The notes beneath the pieces are model-generated. The model did not search any database and was not told the DNA's origin. It saw only the letters and a program-made list of their open reading frames with translations. This document shows, in pieces, positions 9,043 through 17,860 of a DNA stretch of 64,000 bases. The position numbers and the translations under genes were made by a program. Each line of letters begins with the position of its first letter. Position 1 is the stretch's first letter. This DNA comes from Rhodococcus sp. 105337 (GTDB taxonomy: Bacteria; Actinomycetota; Actinomycetes; Mycobacteriales; Mycobacteriaceae): positions 30,065-94,064 of the forward strand of contig NZ_JABAGQ010000016.1 in assembly GCF_012844225.1 (NCBI RefSeq). The letters run 5' to 3'.

Positions 9043-9056
9043 GTTCGCTTCTGGCG
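9043..9056 (+). promoter_or_regulatory. ClgR-type operator upstream of clpC
   Basis: GTTCGC-TTCTG-GCG matches the GTTCGC-N5-GCG element reported for the actinobacterial activator ClgR. ClgR controls clp protease genes in Streptomyces and Corynebacterium. The site lies about 240 bp upstream of clpC, next to an ECF-type promoter candidate. Confidence 0.55.
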
Positions 9057-9175
9057 TACAGCTTGCGGAAACGTATCTTCCACGTGCAGCGTTACAACCT
9101 GTAGCCGGGTTTTTCCCCAACCTCCGAAGGGTAGAGGGAGAGCGGGTCGATACCACGCCAACTAGAGTGTGCAGT

Positions 9176-9199
9176 GGGAACGTGGAACCTTCACCGGTT
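9176..9199 (+). promoter_or_regulatory. Putative ECF (SigH/SigE-type) promoter of clpC
   Basis: GGGAAC at 9176-9181 and GTT at 9197-9199, with 15 intervening bases, resemble the GGAA...GTT promoters read by stress ECF sigma factors of actinobacteria. Co-control of clpC by ClgR and SigH is known in Corynebacterium glutamicum. A SigA-like TAGAGT at 9163-9168 is also present. Confidence 0.4.
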
Positions 9200-9295
9200 C
9201 CGATGAACGACTCGAGTGCCGGAGCTAAGAGCGGCAGCAGAGATCCGGGACGATCGCGTATCGGATTCTGCGGCCGGAGAGTGTGAGGGAGTGCG

Positions 9296-11836
9296 ATGTT
9301 CGAAAGGTTCACCGATCGCGCGCGGCGCGTCGTTGTCCTGGCTCAAGAAGAGGCCAGGATGCTCAACCACAACTACATCGGCACGGAGCACATCCTCCTC
9401 GGCCTCATCCACGAGGGTGAGGGTGTGGCGGCGAAGTCTCTCGAGTCGTTGGGGATCTCCCTCGAAGGTGTCCGGAGCCAGGTCGAAGAGATCATCGGCC
9501 AGGGTCAGCAGGCACCGTCCGGGCATATTCCTTTCACTCCGCGTGCCAAGAAGGTCCTCGAGCTGAGCCTGCGCGAAGCGCTGCAGCTCGGCCACAACTA
9601 CATCGGTACCGAGCACATCCTGCTCGGGCTGATCCGCGAGGGTGAAGGCGTGGCCGCTCAGGTCCTCGTCAAGCTCGGCGCCGACCTCAACCGGGTCCGG
9701 CAGCAGGTCATCCAGCTGCTCTCCGGTTACCAGGGCAAGGAACCCGCGGAATCCGGCACGAGCCGCGGCGAGTCCGGCACCCCGTCGACATCCCTCGTCC
9801 TCGATCAGTTCGGCCGCAACCTCACGCAGGCCGCGCTCGAAGGCAAGCTCGATCCGGTCATCGGCCGGGCCAAGGAAATCGAGCGGGTCATGCAGGTGCT
9901 CTCGCGCCGCACCAAGAACAACCCGGTGCTGATCGGTGAGCCCGGTGTCGGTAAGACCGCCGTCGTCGAAGGCCTCGCGCAGGCCATCGTGAACGGTGAG
10001 GTCCCCGAGACCCTCAAGGACAAGCAGCTCTACACGCTCGACCTGGGCTCGCTCGTCGCCGGCAGCCGTTACCGCGGTGACTTCGAGGAACGCCTCAAGA
10101 AGGTGCTCAAGGAGATCAACAGCCGCGGCGACATCATCCTGTTCATCGACGAGCTGCACACGCTCGTCGGCGCAGGTGCCGCCGAAGGCGCGATCGACGC
10201 CGCGTCGATCCTGAAGCCGAAGCTCGCCCGTGGTGAGCTGCAGACCATCGGTGCGACCACCCTCGACGAGTACCGCAAGTACATCGAGAAGGATGCCGCC
10301 CTCGAGCGTCGCTTCCAGCCGGTCCAGGTCGGCGAGCCGACGGTCGAGCACACCATCGAGATCCTCAAGGGACTCCGGGACCGGTACGAGGCGCACCACC
10401 GCGTCTCGATCACCGACAAGGCGCTCGTCGCATCCGCGACGCTCGCCGACCGGTACATCAACGACCGCTTCCTGCCGGACAAGGCGATCGACCTCATCGA
10501 CGAGGCGGGCGCGCGCATGCGCATCCGCCGGATGACCGCACCGCCGGACCTGCGCGAGTTCGACGACCGGATCGCCGACGCCCGTCGCGAGAAGGAATCG
10601 GCGATCGACGCGCAGGACTTCGAAAAGGCTGCAAGCCTGCGCGACAAGGAGAAGCAGCTCGTCGCGCAGCGTGCCGAGCGTGAGAAGCAGTGGCGTGCGG
10701 GCGACCTCGACGTGATCGCAGAGGTCGACGAGGAGCAGATCGCAGAGGTTCTCGCGAACTGGACCGGTATCCCCGTGTTCAAGCTCACCGAGGAGGAGAC
10801 CACCCGTCTGCTCCGCATGGAAGACGAGCTGCACAAGCGGATCATCGGCCAGGAGGACGCGGTCAAGGCTGTCGCGAAGGCGATCCGGCGTACGCGTGCC
10901 GGGCTCAAGGACCCGAAGCGTCCGTCCGGTTCGTTCATCTTCGCCGGTCCGTCCGGTGTCGGTAAGACCGAGCTCTCCAAGGCGCTGGCGAACTTCCTCT
11001 TCGGTGAGGACGACGCGCTCATCCAGATCGACATGGGTGAGTTCCACGACCGGTTCACCGCGTCGCGTCTGTTCGGTGCGCCCCCCGGCTACGTCGGATA
11101 CGAAGAGGGCGGCCAGCTCACCGAGAAGGTGCGCCGCAAGCCGTTCTCGGTGGTGCTCTTCGACGAGATCGAGAAGGCCCACCAGGAGATCTACAACACG
11201 CTCCTGCAGGTCCTCGAAGACGGTCGTCTCACCGACGGTCAGGGACGCACGGTGGACTTCAAGAACACGGTGCTGATCTTCACGTCGAACCTCGGTACGT
11301 CGGACATCTCGAAGGCTGTCGGCCTGGGCTTCACCCACGGCAGCGACAGCGGGTCCAACTACGAGCGGATGAAGAACAAGGTCAACGACGAGCTCAAGAA
11401 GCACTTCCGGCCCGAATTCCTCAACCGTATCGACGACATCATCGTCTTCCACCAGCTGACGAAGGATCAGATCATCCAGATGGTCGATCTGATGATCGGA
11501 CGCGTGGAGAAGCAGCTGAAGAACAAGGACATGGGCATCGAGCTCACCGAGAAGGCGAAGTCGCTGCTCGCGAAGCGCGGATTCGACCCGGTCCTGGGAG
11601 CCCGTCCGCTCCGCCGCACCATCCAGCGCGAGATCGAGGATCAGCTCTCCGAGAAGATCCTGTTCGGCGAGATCGGCTCCGGCCATATCGTCCTCGTCGA
11701 CGTCGAGAACTGGGACGGCGAAGGCGCCGGCGAGAACGCGAAGTTCACGTTCACGCCGAGCGAGAAGCCGGCCGAGGTGCCCGACACCCCGGCGGTCGTC
11801 ATGGCGAAGACCCCCGAAGGGGAGCCGGAAGCCTGA
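9296..11836 (+). CDS. clpC: ATP-dependent Clp protease ATPase subunit ClpC
   Basis: 846 residues. A double Clp-N repeat (about 1-145) is followed by the D1 AAA+ module with Walker A GEPGVGKT near 213 and [12 protein letters not shown]. Next comes a UVR/middle-domain coiled coil (about 420-480), then the D2 module with GPSGVGKT near 550 and the C-terminal ClpB-D2-small domain. It unfolds substrates for ClpP1P2 and is essential in mycobacteria. The ATG has GAGGGAG just upstream. A 260-bp leader region carries stress promoter candidates, and a strong hairpin follows the gene. Confidence 0.98.
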   Translation: MFERFTDRARRVVVLAQEEARMLNHNYIGTEHILLGLIHEGEGVAAKSLESLGISLEGVRSQVEEIIGQGQQAPSGHIPFTPRAKKVLELSLREALQLGHNYIGTEHILLGLIREGEGVAAQVLVKLGADLNRVRQQVIQLLSGYQGKEPAESGTSRGESGTPSTSLVLDQFGRNLTQAALEGKLDPVIGRAKEIERVMQVLSRRTKNNPVLIGEPGVGKTAVVEGLAQAIVNGEVPETLKDKQLYTLDLGSLVAGSRYRGDFEERLKKVLKEINSRGDIILFIDELHTLVGAGAAEGAIDAASILKPKLARGELQTIGATTLDEYRKYIEKDAALERRFQPVQVGEPTVEHTIEILKGLRDRYEAHHRVSITDKALVASATLADRYINDRFLPDKAIDLIDEAGARMRIRRMTAPPDLREFDDRIADARREKESAIDAQDFEKAASLRDKEKQLVAQRAEREKQWRAGDLDVIAEVDEEQIAEVLANWTGIPVFKLTEEETTRLLRMEDELHKRIIGQEDAVKAVAKAIRRTRAGLKDPKRPSGSFIFAGPSGVGKTELSKALANFLFGEDDALIQIDMGEFHDRFTASRLFGAPPGYVGYEEGGQLTEKVRRKPFSVVLFDEIEKAHQEIYNTLLQVLEDGRLTDGQGRTVDFKNTVLIFTSNLGTSDISKAVGLGFTHGSDSGSNYERMKNKVNDELKKHFRPEFLNRIDDIIVFHQLTKDQIIQMVDLMIGRVEKQLKNKDMGIELTEKAKSLLAKRGFDPVLGARPLRRTIQREIEDQLSEKILFGEIGSGHIVLVDVENWDGEGAGENAKFTFTPSEKPAEVPDTPAVVMAKTPEGEPEA

Positions 11837-11855
11837 CATCGCGGTTCCGATAGAC

Positions 11856-11897
11856 ACGCCGAGGGGCGGTACCCGTACGGGTACCGCCCCTCGGCGT
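11856..11897. terminator. 42-bp perfect palindrome, bidirectional terminator
   Basis: Two perfectly complementary 19-base arms (ACGCCGAGGGGCGGTACCC and its reverse complement) flank a 4-nt GTAC centre. They lie between the convergent clpC and TIGR03086 genes. There is no U-tract, but a stem of this strength between two gene ends is best read as a shared terminator. Confidence 0.8.
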
Positions 11898-11914
11898 CGA
11901 CGGGGTAGCGGCCG

Positions 11915-12520
11915 TCAGGCGTCGCCCGGTCGCATCCACGGGGCGGTCACGCGGCCGCACCAGTTGGCGAGTCGCTCGGTCGGGCCGGCATCCGGAGTCG
12001 AGTCGACGACGGGACCGAACGGCACCTCCCCACCGCGGGGAGAGGCAGGCAGGGCACGCTCCATGATCTCGTGAGCAGCGCGGGCCAGTGCCGGGTCCGC
12101 CTCCGGATCCTGGCCCGTGGAGACGGCCAGATCCCAGCCGTGCACGAGTACCTCGTTGAGGGAGACCAGCACGGCGGCCCGCCCGGGAAAGGTGCCCCAC
12201 GGGGCGGTGACGGGCCTGTCGAGGAGAGCGTCGTCGTCCCACACCTCCCAGTACCGCGTGGTGACGGCATCCAGCGTGCCGGGCCATGCGTCGTCTGATG
12301 ACGAGAGGACCTCGGGGACCGAGTGGACGTCGCCACCCATGCCGATGACTCGGCCACGATCGACAGTCGAGGCGAGATGCCCGAGGAGTGTCCGGACATC
12401 GAATTCGGGGCAGGGCGTGGGGTCGGTCATCTGTTCCGGGCGGACACCCGCGAACAAGTCACCCGCCCACTCCAGAGCGCTGCGAAACAGTGGACGAGGA
12501 TCATGCTGGGCAGTGGTCAT
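11915..12520 (-). CDS. TIGR03086 family protein (DinB/maleylpyruvate-isomerase-like)
   Basis: 201 residues from MTTAQHDPRPL. The sequence has the family pattern: TPCPEFDVRTLLGHL near 45 and LVHGWDLAVSTG near 135, the latter with the His expected for metal binding in DinB-like four-helix proteins. These proteins are mycothiol-dependent-enzyme relatives of unknown individual function and are abundant in actinobacteria. A longer upstream frame is antisense to osmC and is rejected. It is divergent from osmC across a 166-bp gap. Confidence 0.8.
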   Translation of the reverse strand: MTTAQHDPRPLFRSALEWAGDLFAGVRPEQMTDPTPCPEFDVRTLLGHLASTVDRGRVIGMGGDVHSVPEVLSSSDDAWPGTLDAVTTRYWEVWDDDALLDRPVTAPWGTFPGRAAVLVSLNEVLVHGWDLAVSTGQDPEADPALARAAHEIMERALPASPRGGEVPFGPVVDSTPDAGPTERLANWCGRVTAPWMRPGDA

Positions 12521-12686
12521 GCAGACAGGATCCGTCGTCACGGCGCCGGACCCGGTCCCGAATCGGGCGAGCGATGCGGTATCGAGACCTCGTTCCGCCC
12601 GGGGCGCGGGAAAGACTGCGAGTGTGGTTTCGGACGGGCTCGGGTACGCATCCCGAGACCCCCGTACCCCACAGGAAGGATTCAGG

Positions 12687-13127
12687 ATGCCCACACGGAC
12701 CGCGCGAACTGCTTGGAACGGCGACCTGCAGAACGGAGCCGGGCAGGTCGAACTCACGAGTTCGGGCCGCGGCACGTTCGATGTCTCGTTCCCGAAGCGA
12801 TCGGCGGAGAACGCCGACGGCACCACCAGCCCCGAGGAACTGATCGCCGCGGCGCACTCCGCCTGCTACGCGATGCAACTCTCCGCGTTGATCGCGGAAG
12901 CGGGAGGAACCCCGCAAAGTCTCGACGTCGGCGCCGACGTATCGCTCGGGCCGGATCCGGCCGGTGGGTTCCGGCTCACGGGCATCACGCTGAAGGTGCG
13001 CGGTGAAGTCGACGGACTGGACGCCGACGGCTTCATGAAGGCAGCGCAGGACGCCAAGGCGAGTTGCCCGGTGAGCAAGGCGCTGACGGGCGTGGAAATC
13101 TCCCTGGACGCTGCCCTCGAGTCCTGA
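12687..13127 (+). CDS. OsmC-family peroxiredoxin
   Basis: 146 residues from MPTRTARTAW with AGGAAGG upstream. The two conserved redox cysteines of Ohr/OsmC proteins are present: C60 in AHSACYAM and C127 in KASCPVSKAL. Such enzymes reduce organic hydroperoxides using dithiols. PEELIAAAHSACYAM and AQDAKASCPVS are OsmC-type rather than Ohr-type. A DsbA-family gene follows 36 bp downstream, a plausible redox pair. Confidence 0.9.
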   Translation: MPTRTARTAWNGDLQNGAGQVELTSSGRGTFDVSFPKRSAENADGTTSPEELIAAAHSACYAMQLSALIAEAGGTPQSLDVGADVSLGPDPAGGFRLTGITLKVRGEVDGLDADGFMKAAQDAKASCPVSKALTGVEISLDAALES

Positions 13128-13163
13128 GGGAACAGCGCTCCGGGCGCGCGTGTTGGACGAGTC

Positions 13164-13859
13164 GTGACGACTCCCCGGATTGCCCTCCCCACCGCCCACA
13201 TCGAAGTCTGGTCGGATATTGCGTGTCCCTGGTGCTACATCGGCAAACGCCGGTTCGCCGCGGCGCTCGACGAATTCGAGCACCGCGACCGTGTCGAGGT
13301 CACGTGGCGTTCCTACCAGCTCGCACCGGAGACTCCGGTGGGGAGGCGCAAGCCCGAAGCCGAAGCCCTCGCGGAGATGAAGGGCATGCCGCTCGAGCAG
13401 GTCCGGCAGATGTTCTCGCAAGTCTCGGGCGCCGCAGCCGAAGTCGGTGTCGAGATCGACTTCGACACGGTGATCGCGGCCAATACGTTCGACGCGCACC
13501 GTCTCGTGCACCTCGCCGGCGCACGCGGTGAAGACCTTGTCGAGGCGTTGTTCCATGCGCATTTCGTCGAGGGCGACGTCGTGGACGATCGCGAGACATT
13601 GGTGCGCATCGCCGCGTCGGCCGGACTGGACGCGGATCTCGTTCGCGCCGCACTCGAATCCGACGCCGCAGCGGACGCGGTACGTGCGGATCTGCTCGCG
13701 GCGCGTCAGCTCGGCGTCACAGGTGTTCCGTTCTTCGTCGCCAACCGCGCTGTCGCGGTCTCGGGTGCACAGCCCGAGGACGTGTTTCTCGCCTTGCTGC
13801 AGCGTGCGATCGAGGACGTCGACAGCGAGGAAGATCAGTCTGTGAGGGACGCCAGGTAG
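13164..13859 (+). CDS. DsbA family oxidoreductase (FrnE-like)
   Basis: 231 residues with GTG start. The thioredoxin-fold active site C21-P-W-C24 lies in WSDIACPWCYIGKRRF. A long helical insertion (about 60-165) and the cis-Pro loop GVTGVPFFV near 190 complete the FrnE-like layout. There is no signal peptide, so it is a cytoplasmic thiol-disulfide oxidoreductase, likely mycothiol-linked. Its 3' end overlaps the convergent DUF1990 gene by 25 bp. Confidence 0.9.
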   Translation: MTTPRIALPTAHIEVWSDIACPWCYIGKRRFAAALDEFEHRDRVEVTWRSYQLAPETPVGRRKPEAEALAEMKGMPLEQVRQMFSQVSGAAAEVGVEIDFDTVIAANTFDAHRLVHLAGARGEDLVEALFHAHFVEGDVVDDRETLVRIAASAGLDADLVRAALESDAAADAVRADLLAARQLGVTGVPFFVANRAVAVSGAQPEDVFLALLQRAIEDVDSEEDQSVRDAR

Positions 13860-14347
13860 CGGCGAACACCCAGCGTCTGCAGAAGCGGGACTGCCGGACC
13901 GGCGAGCCGCGTGTACCAGCGCCCGGGGCGTGAGAATGCCACCACCCGGCCCACGACCCGGCCGTCGGTGGTGTGTTCGACGAGGAAGCTCTCTTCCCCG
14001 CTCACGGGGTGACCGGTCAGAGTGCCGTAGGTGAATCCCCGTCGCCGCGGCGTATCGACGACGTCGATCACGCGGCACCACGCGGGAAACCGCACCGGCC
14101 CGATGCCGAACAGCAGTTGCACGTCGACGCCGACCGCCGGCGCAGGGGTGCTGGGGGCGACACGGATTCCGGCGGCGCGGTGCATGTCCCACGCGAACAG
14201 ACGGGCAACGGCGACGTCGAATGTGGCGGCGCCGTTGCCCAGTTCACGCTCCACGGCCGCGTGGCGGTATCCGGCGGGGAGCGCGCCGTGCGACGCGCCC
14301 ACCTCCCGATACGTCAACTCGCGCCCGGAATTCCCGGGCGCGGTCAT
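13835..14347 (-). CDS. DUF1990 family protein
   Basis: 170 residues. LTYREVGA, PAGYRH, the central VDVQLLFGIGPVRFPAWCRVIDVVDT, and GFTYGTLTGHPVSGEESFLVE match DUF1990, a START-like lipid-binding-type fold found in actinobacteria. Function is unknown. The start overlaps the mhuD stop (ATGA), so the two are probably co-transcribed. Confidence 0.85.
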   Translation of the reverse strand: MTAPGNSGRELTYREVGASHGALPAGYRHAAVERELGNGAATFDVAVARLFAWDMHRAAGIRVAPSTPAPAVGVDVQLLFGIGPVRFPAWCRVIDVVDTPRRRGFTYGTLTGHPVSGEESFLVEHTTDGRVVGRVVAFSRPGRWYTRLAGPAVPLLQTLGVRRYLASLTD

Positions 14348-14652
14348 CAGGACTTCTTGACGTCGAGGACGACTTCGAATTCCAGGAGCGACGCGCCGGA
14401 CGCGACCGGGTTCTTCGCCTCACCGGCGTGAGCGGCCCGCGCGCCGCCGTCCCGCCATGCGGCGAAGTCCTCTTCGGTTTCCCATTGGGTGACCACGAAA
14501 TACCTGTTTTCACCCGCGGTGGGGCGCAGCAACTGGAAGCCCAGGAACCCGGGCGAATTCTCGACGGTGTGCGCGCGATTGGCGAACCGCTTCTCCAGTT
14601 CGGGTCCGGCACCTTCGGGGATTTCGATTGCGTTGATCTTCACGACTGCCAT
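14347..14652 (-). CDS. mhuD: Heme-degrading monooxygenase MhuD
   Basis: 101 residues, very close to M. tuberculosis MhuD (Rv3592). MVKINAIEIP-type start, ENSPGFLGFQLLRP and SLLEFEVVLDV are all present. The heme-handling residues Asn7, Trp66 and the axial His75 are at the same positions. MhuD opens heme to mycobilin and iron without releasing CO. It starts 33 bp from the divergent hydrolase gene and is coupled to DUF1990. I see no clear IdeR box in the short shared promoter. Confidence 0.95.
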   Translation of the reverse strand: MAVVKINAIEIPEGAGPELEKRFANRAHTVENSPGFLGFQLLRPTAGENRYFVVTQWETEEDFAAWRDGGARAAHAGEAKNPVASGASLLEFEVVLDVKKS

Positions 14653-14685
14653 GGTCGCGACATTACTCCGCTACCTTGGGCCACT

Positions 14686-15426
14686 GTGTTGCATGACGAA
14701 GGTGGTAGCGGACGGCCGATCCTGTTGTTGCACGGTCTCATGGGAAGCGCGCGTACGTGGCGTCGCCAGGTGCCGTGGCTCCGGGAGCACGGCCACGTGT
14801 ATTCGTTCGACGCGGCGGGTCACGGCCGCGCGGCGCCCGCGAACCTCGGCACCGACGCGTTCGTTGCCGACCTGGCTGCCCACTTCGACGAGAACACCGA
14901 ACCGTTCGTCGTGATCGGGCATTCGATGGGTGCGCTGCACGCGTGGTGCCTCGCAGCGGCGCACCCGGGCCTGGTCGCCGCGCTCGTCCTCGAAGACATG
15001 GCACCCGATTTCCGTGGCCGGACCGCCGAGAACTGGGCGGCGATGGTGGGGCAGTGGCCACAGCCTTTCCCCACCGACGACGCGGTGCTCGACTTCTTCG
15101 GTCCGGTCGCCGGACGCTATTTCCTCGACTCGTTCAGCCGTCGCGCGGACGGCTGGTACCTGCACGGCGACGTCTCGACATTCCGTGACATCTCCGAGGA
15201 GTGGGGCCGGAGGCACTTCTGGGACGAGTGGACGGCCTCGACCGTCCCCGCTCTGCTGATCGAGGGCGAGTTCACGATCACTCCGCCGGGGCAGATGCGG
15301 GAAATGGCGAAGCGCCGCCCGGGAACCGGCTACGTCCGCATCGAGGGTGCCGGGCATCTCGTGCACGACGATCGGCCCGGGGAGTACCGCGCGGTCGTCG
15401 AAGAATTCCTGACCGGCCTGCCCTGA
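14686..15426 (+). CDS. Alpha/beta hydrolase (Rv3591c-like)
   Basis: 246 residues from the GTG at 14686. A longer frame upstream is antisense to mhuD. LLHGLMGSARTW gives the oxyanion region, GHSMGALHA (about 80) the nucleophile elbow, and GAGHLVHDDRP (about 226) the catalytic His. TACCTT eight bases before the GTG suggests a leaderless mRNA. Substrate is unknown. Adjacency to mhuD is shared with M. tuberculosis. Confidence 0.85.
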   Translation: MLHDEGGSGRPILLLHGLMGSARTWRRQVPWLREHGHVYSFDAAGHGRAAPANLGTDAFVADLAAHFDENTEPFVVIGHSMGALHAWCLAAAHPGLVAALVLEDMAPDFRGRTAENWAAMVGQWPQPFPTDDAVLDFFGPVAGRYFLDSFSRRADGWYLHGDVSTFRDISEEWGRRHFWDEWTASTVPALLIEGEFTITPPGQMREMAKRRPGTGYVRIEGAGHLVHDDRPGEYRAVVEEFLTGLP

Positions 15427-15457
15427 AAGCCGCGGACCGCACTACGGCAGGACGAGA

Positions 15458-16339
15458 TCAGCGACCCGCTTCGCCGGCAAGAGCGAACAGGCCGTCGTCG
15501 GTCTGCTCGACCAGTCCGTCGACGAGGAGCGAGTGCAGCGCCCGGTCGCGCTGCCCGGGGTCGTCGAGCCACACACTGTCGAGCGCGGGCCGTTCCACAG
15601 GTCCCGTGCTCTCCCGGAGGACGGCCATCAGACGCCCCCGGACCTGACGGTCGGTCCCGGCGAACTTCTGCACGCGTTTCGCGGGACCGTCGTGGGCCGG
15701 CCGACCGGCCTGCACCCATGCGCATTCCGGTAAGGGGCACCGTCCGCAGTCCGGTGTCCGGGCGGTGCAGATGGTCGCGCCGAGTTCCATCAGTGCGGCG
15801 GAGAACGTCGCCGCCCTCGCACGGGTGCGCGGAAGCATAGCCTCGACGTCTGCGAGATCTCTCGTGGTGGAAGGGTTTCCCGGCTCTGCGCGACCGTGCA
15901 CGGCGCGAGCGACGACGCGGCGAACATTCGTGTCCACCACCGGCACCCGCCGCCCGTAGGCGAAGCAGGCGACCGCACGCGCCGTGTAGGCACCGACGCC
16001 GGGCAGTGTCAGGAGCACGTCGACGTCCTCGGGGACGCGGTCGTCGTGCTGCGCGGCGAGCACCCCCGCGCACTCGTGCAGGCGCAACGCGCGCCGGGGG
16101 TAGCCGAGTTTCCCCCAGGCACGCAGGACGTCGGCCTGACTCGACGCGGCCATCGCCGACGGCACTGGCCAGCGCCGTACCCACTCCTCCCAGATCGGCG
16201 CGACGCGCACGACCGGGGTCTGCTGCAGCATCACCTCGGACATGAGGATCTGCCAGCCCGTCACACCGTCGCGGCGCCACGGCAGGTCGCGTGCTTCCGC
16301 GGCGTACCAACGCGCCAGCGAAGTGGCGTCAACAGGCAT
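15458..16339 (-). CDS. mutY: A/G-specific adenine glycosylase MutY
   Basis: 293 residues from MPVDATS, chosen because AGGAGG lies five bases before this ATG. It has the helix-hairpin-helix GPD core with LPGVGAYTARAV. The catalytic Glu35 is in MSEVMLQQTP, and an Asp is in VVDTNVRRV. The iron-sulfur cluster loop is C-x6-C-x2-C-x4-C near 200. It removes A opposite 8-oxoG. The C-terminal domain is short, as in other actinobacterial MutY. Confidence 0.96.
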   Translation of the reverse strand: MPVDATSLARWYAAEARDLPWRRDGVTGWQILMSEVMLQQTPVVRVAPIWEEWVRRWPVPSAMAASSQADVLRAWGKLGYPRRALRLHECAGVLAAQHDDRVPEDVDVLLTLPGVGAYTARAVACFAYGRRVPVVDTNVRRVVARAVHGRAEPGNPSTTRDLADVEAMLPRTRARAATFSAALMELGATICTARTPDCGRCPLPECAWVQAGRPAHDGPAKRVQKFAGTDRQVRGRLMAVLRESTGPVERPALDSVWLDDPGQRDRALHSLLVDGLVEQTDDGLFALAGEAGR

Positions 16340-16432
16340 TTCTTCTCCTCCTGTCCCGGATGCGGGACCGTTGTGCACCGCAGTGGGACCACTGCGTGAG
16401 GGTCGCGAAGGTCCCGGGTGAATAATGCCCTT

Positions 16433-17059
16433 ATGCCCAATTCAAACCCGATCTCCGCCTGGAAAGCTCTGACCGAGGGTAATCAGCGATTCGTCGCCGG
16501 TACTCCGCAGCATCCGAGCCAGGGGATCGATCGCCGGGCCGAACTGGTCAACGGTCAGCATCCCACCGCGGTGTTGTTCGGTTGCGGCGACTCCCGAGTC
16601 GCCGCAGAGATCATCTTCGACCAGGGTCTCGGCGATATGTTCGTGGTCCGGACGGCCGGACATGTCATCGACAGCTCCGTGCTGGGCTCGATCGAGTACG
16701 CGGTCGAGGTCCTGGGGGTGCCGCTCATCGTCGTGCTCGGGCACGACAGCTGCGGTGCCGTCGGCGCGACGCTGACAGCACTCGACACGGGTGAGGTTCC
16801 CCGCGGTCACATTCGGAGCATCATCGAGCGGGTCGCGCCGTCGATCCTGATGGGCCGGGCGGACGGATTGTCCACCGTCGACGAACTCGAGGTGCGGCAC
16901 GTCGTCGAAACCGGGCGGCTTCTCACCGACCGGTCACGGATCATCGCCGAGCGGGTTGCCGACGGACGATGCGCGATCGCCGGCGTCACCTACCGGCTCG
17001 ACGACGGTCACGTCCAGTTGCAGGGGCACATCGGCGACATCGGTGTGACCGCCGACTGA
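16433..17059 (+). CDS. canB: Beta-class carbonic anhydrase (CanB-like)
   Basis: 208 residues from MPNSNPISAWKAL, matching the start of Rv3588c. Zinc ligands Cys51, Asp53, His104 and Cys107 are all in place (FGCGDSR, GHDSCGAV), with the Asp53-Arg55 dyad. AATAAT ends seven bases before the ATG, so the mRNA is probably leaderless; an upstream in-frame GTG is less likely. It interconverts CO2 and bicarbonate. It is divergent from mutY. Confidence 0.96.
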   Translation: MPNSNPISAWKALTEGNQRFVAGTPQHPSQGIDRRAELVNGQHPTAVLFGCGDSRVAAEIIFDQGLGDMFVVRTAGHVIDSSVLGSIEYAVEVLGVPLIVVLGHDSCGAVGATLTALDTGEVPRGHIRSIIERVAPSILMGRADGLSTVDELEVRHVVETGRLLTDRSRIIAERVADGRCAIAGVTYRLDDGHVQLQGHIGDIGVTAD

Positions 17060-17116
17060 GCGACACGCCGAGCGCTATGCCGCAGCGCATCCGGGCTGGC
17101 ACTTACCGTGTGAGGC

Positions 17117-17851
17117 GTGCTTGAACCCACCGGCCCATTGCCCCCCGAGATCTATCGGCGACGACGCATGCTCGCGATCGTCGTCGCTGTGGTCGTGCTG
17201 GCGTTGGTCGTGTGGCTCGTCGTCGCCCTGACCGGCGGCGGCGACACCGAACCGGAACCCGCGGCAGCTCAGTCCACATTGACCTCCAGCACCGAGCCTT
17301 CGTCGAGTGCCGCAGAGACGACGAGCACGCAGAGCGACGGTTCCGACGGCGAAGGAGATACCTCGTCGGGCTCGGGCGGATCGACGTCCGGCACGACGAC
17401 GGCGGATTCGCCGGAGGAGTCAGGAGCCGAGACGACCGCCGCGGCGGTCCCGCCGGGCCAGTGCCCCGACCAGTCGCTCGCGGTGCGTGTCACCGCCGAC
17501 GAGCCCAACTACCAGACGGGTACCGAGCCCGGTTTCACGATCGTCATCACCAACATCGGCACCGCACAATGCGACCGTGACCTCGGGGCCGGACTGCAGC
17601 AGGTTCTCGTGTACACGCTCGACGGCAACGAGCGACTGTGGTCCAACACCGACTGCTTCCCCGAGCCCACATCCGACATGCGGACTCTGCAACCGGGAGA
17701 TCAGGCGGCCTACTCCGTCAAGTGGTCCGCGTCGACGTCCGAGCCGGGGTGCGCGTCGCCGCGCGAGCCCGTCGGTCCGGGTGCGTACACGGTGGTCGGT
17801 CAACTCGGCGGGCTCCGCAGTACGCCGGAGCCGTTCAACATCACGCCCTGA
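17117..17851 (+). CDS. Membrane-anchored extracytoplasmic protein (Rv3587c-like)
   Basis: 244 residues. A short cytoplasmic head with a basic RRRR cluster precedes one membrane helix (about 19-39). A Ser/Thr/Glu-rich linker (about 45-110) leads to a C-terminal beta-type domain (about 115-244) with four Cys likely forming two disulfides. Position next to canB and disA equals Rv3587c. Role is unknown; the layout suggests a cell-envelope domain tethered to the membrane. Confidence 0.8.
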   Translation: MLEPTGPLPPEIYRRRRMLAIVVAVVVLALVVWLVVALTGGGDTEPEPAAAQSTLTSSTEPSSSAAETTSTQSDGSDGEGDTSSGSGGSTSGTTTADSPEESGAETTAAAVPPGQCPDQSLAVRVTADEPNYQTGTEPGFTIVITNIGTAQCDRDLGAGLQQVLVYTLDGNERLWSNTDCFPEPTSDMRTLQPGDQAAYSVKWSASTSEPGCASPREPVGPGAYTVVGQLGGLRSTPEPFNITP

Positions 17852-17860
17852 ATCGCAGCG

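Noticed and set aside
9191..11857. 888-codon open frame on the minus strand opposite clpC
   Set aside because: It mirrors clpC codon structure, is highly acidic and repetitive, lacks a ribosome site and known domains, and clpC itself is unambiguous.
12521..12826. N-terminal extension of the TIGR03086 protein to 303 residues
   Set aside because: The extra 100 residues are antisense to osmC, rich in Arg/Pro/Ser, and the family begins at the internal ATG at 12520.
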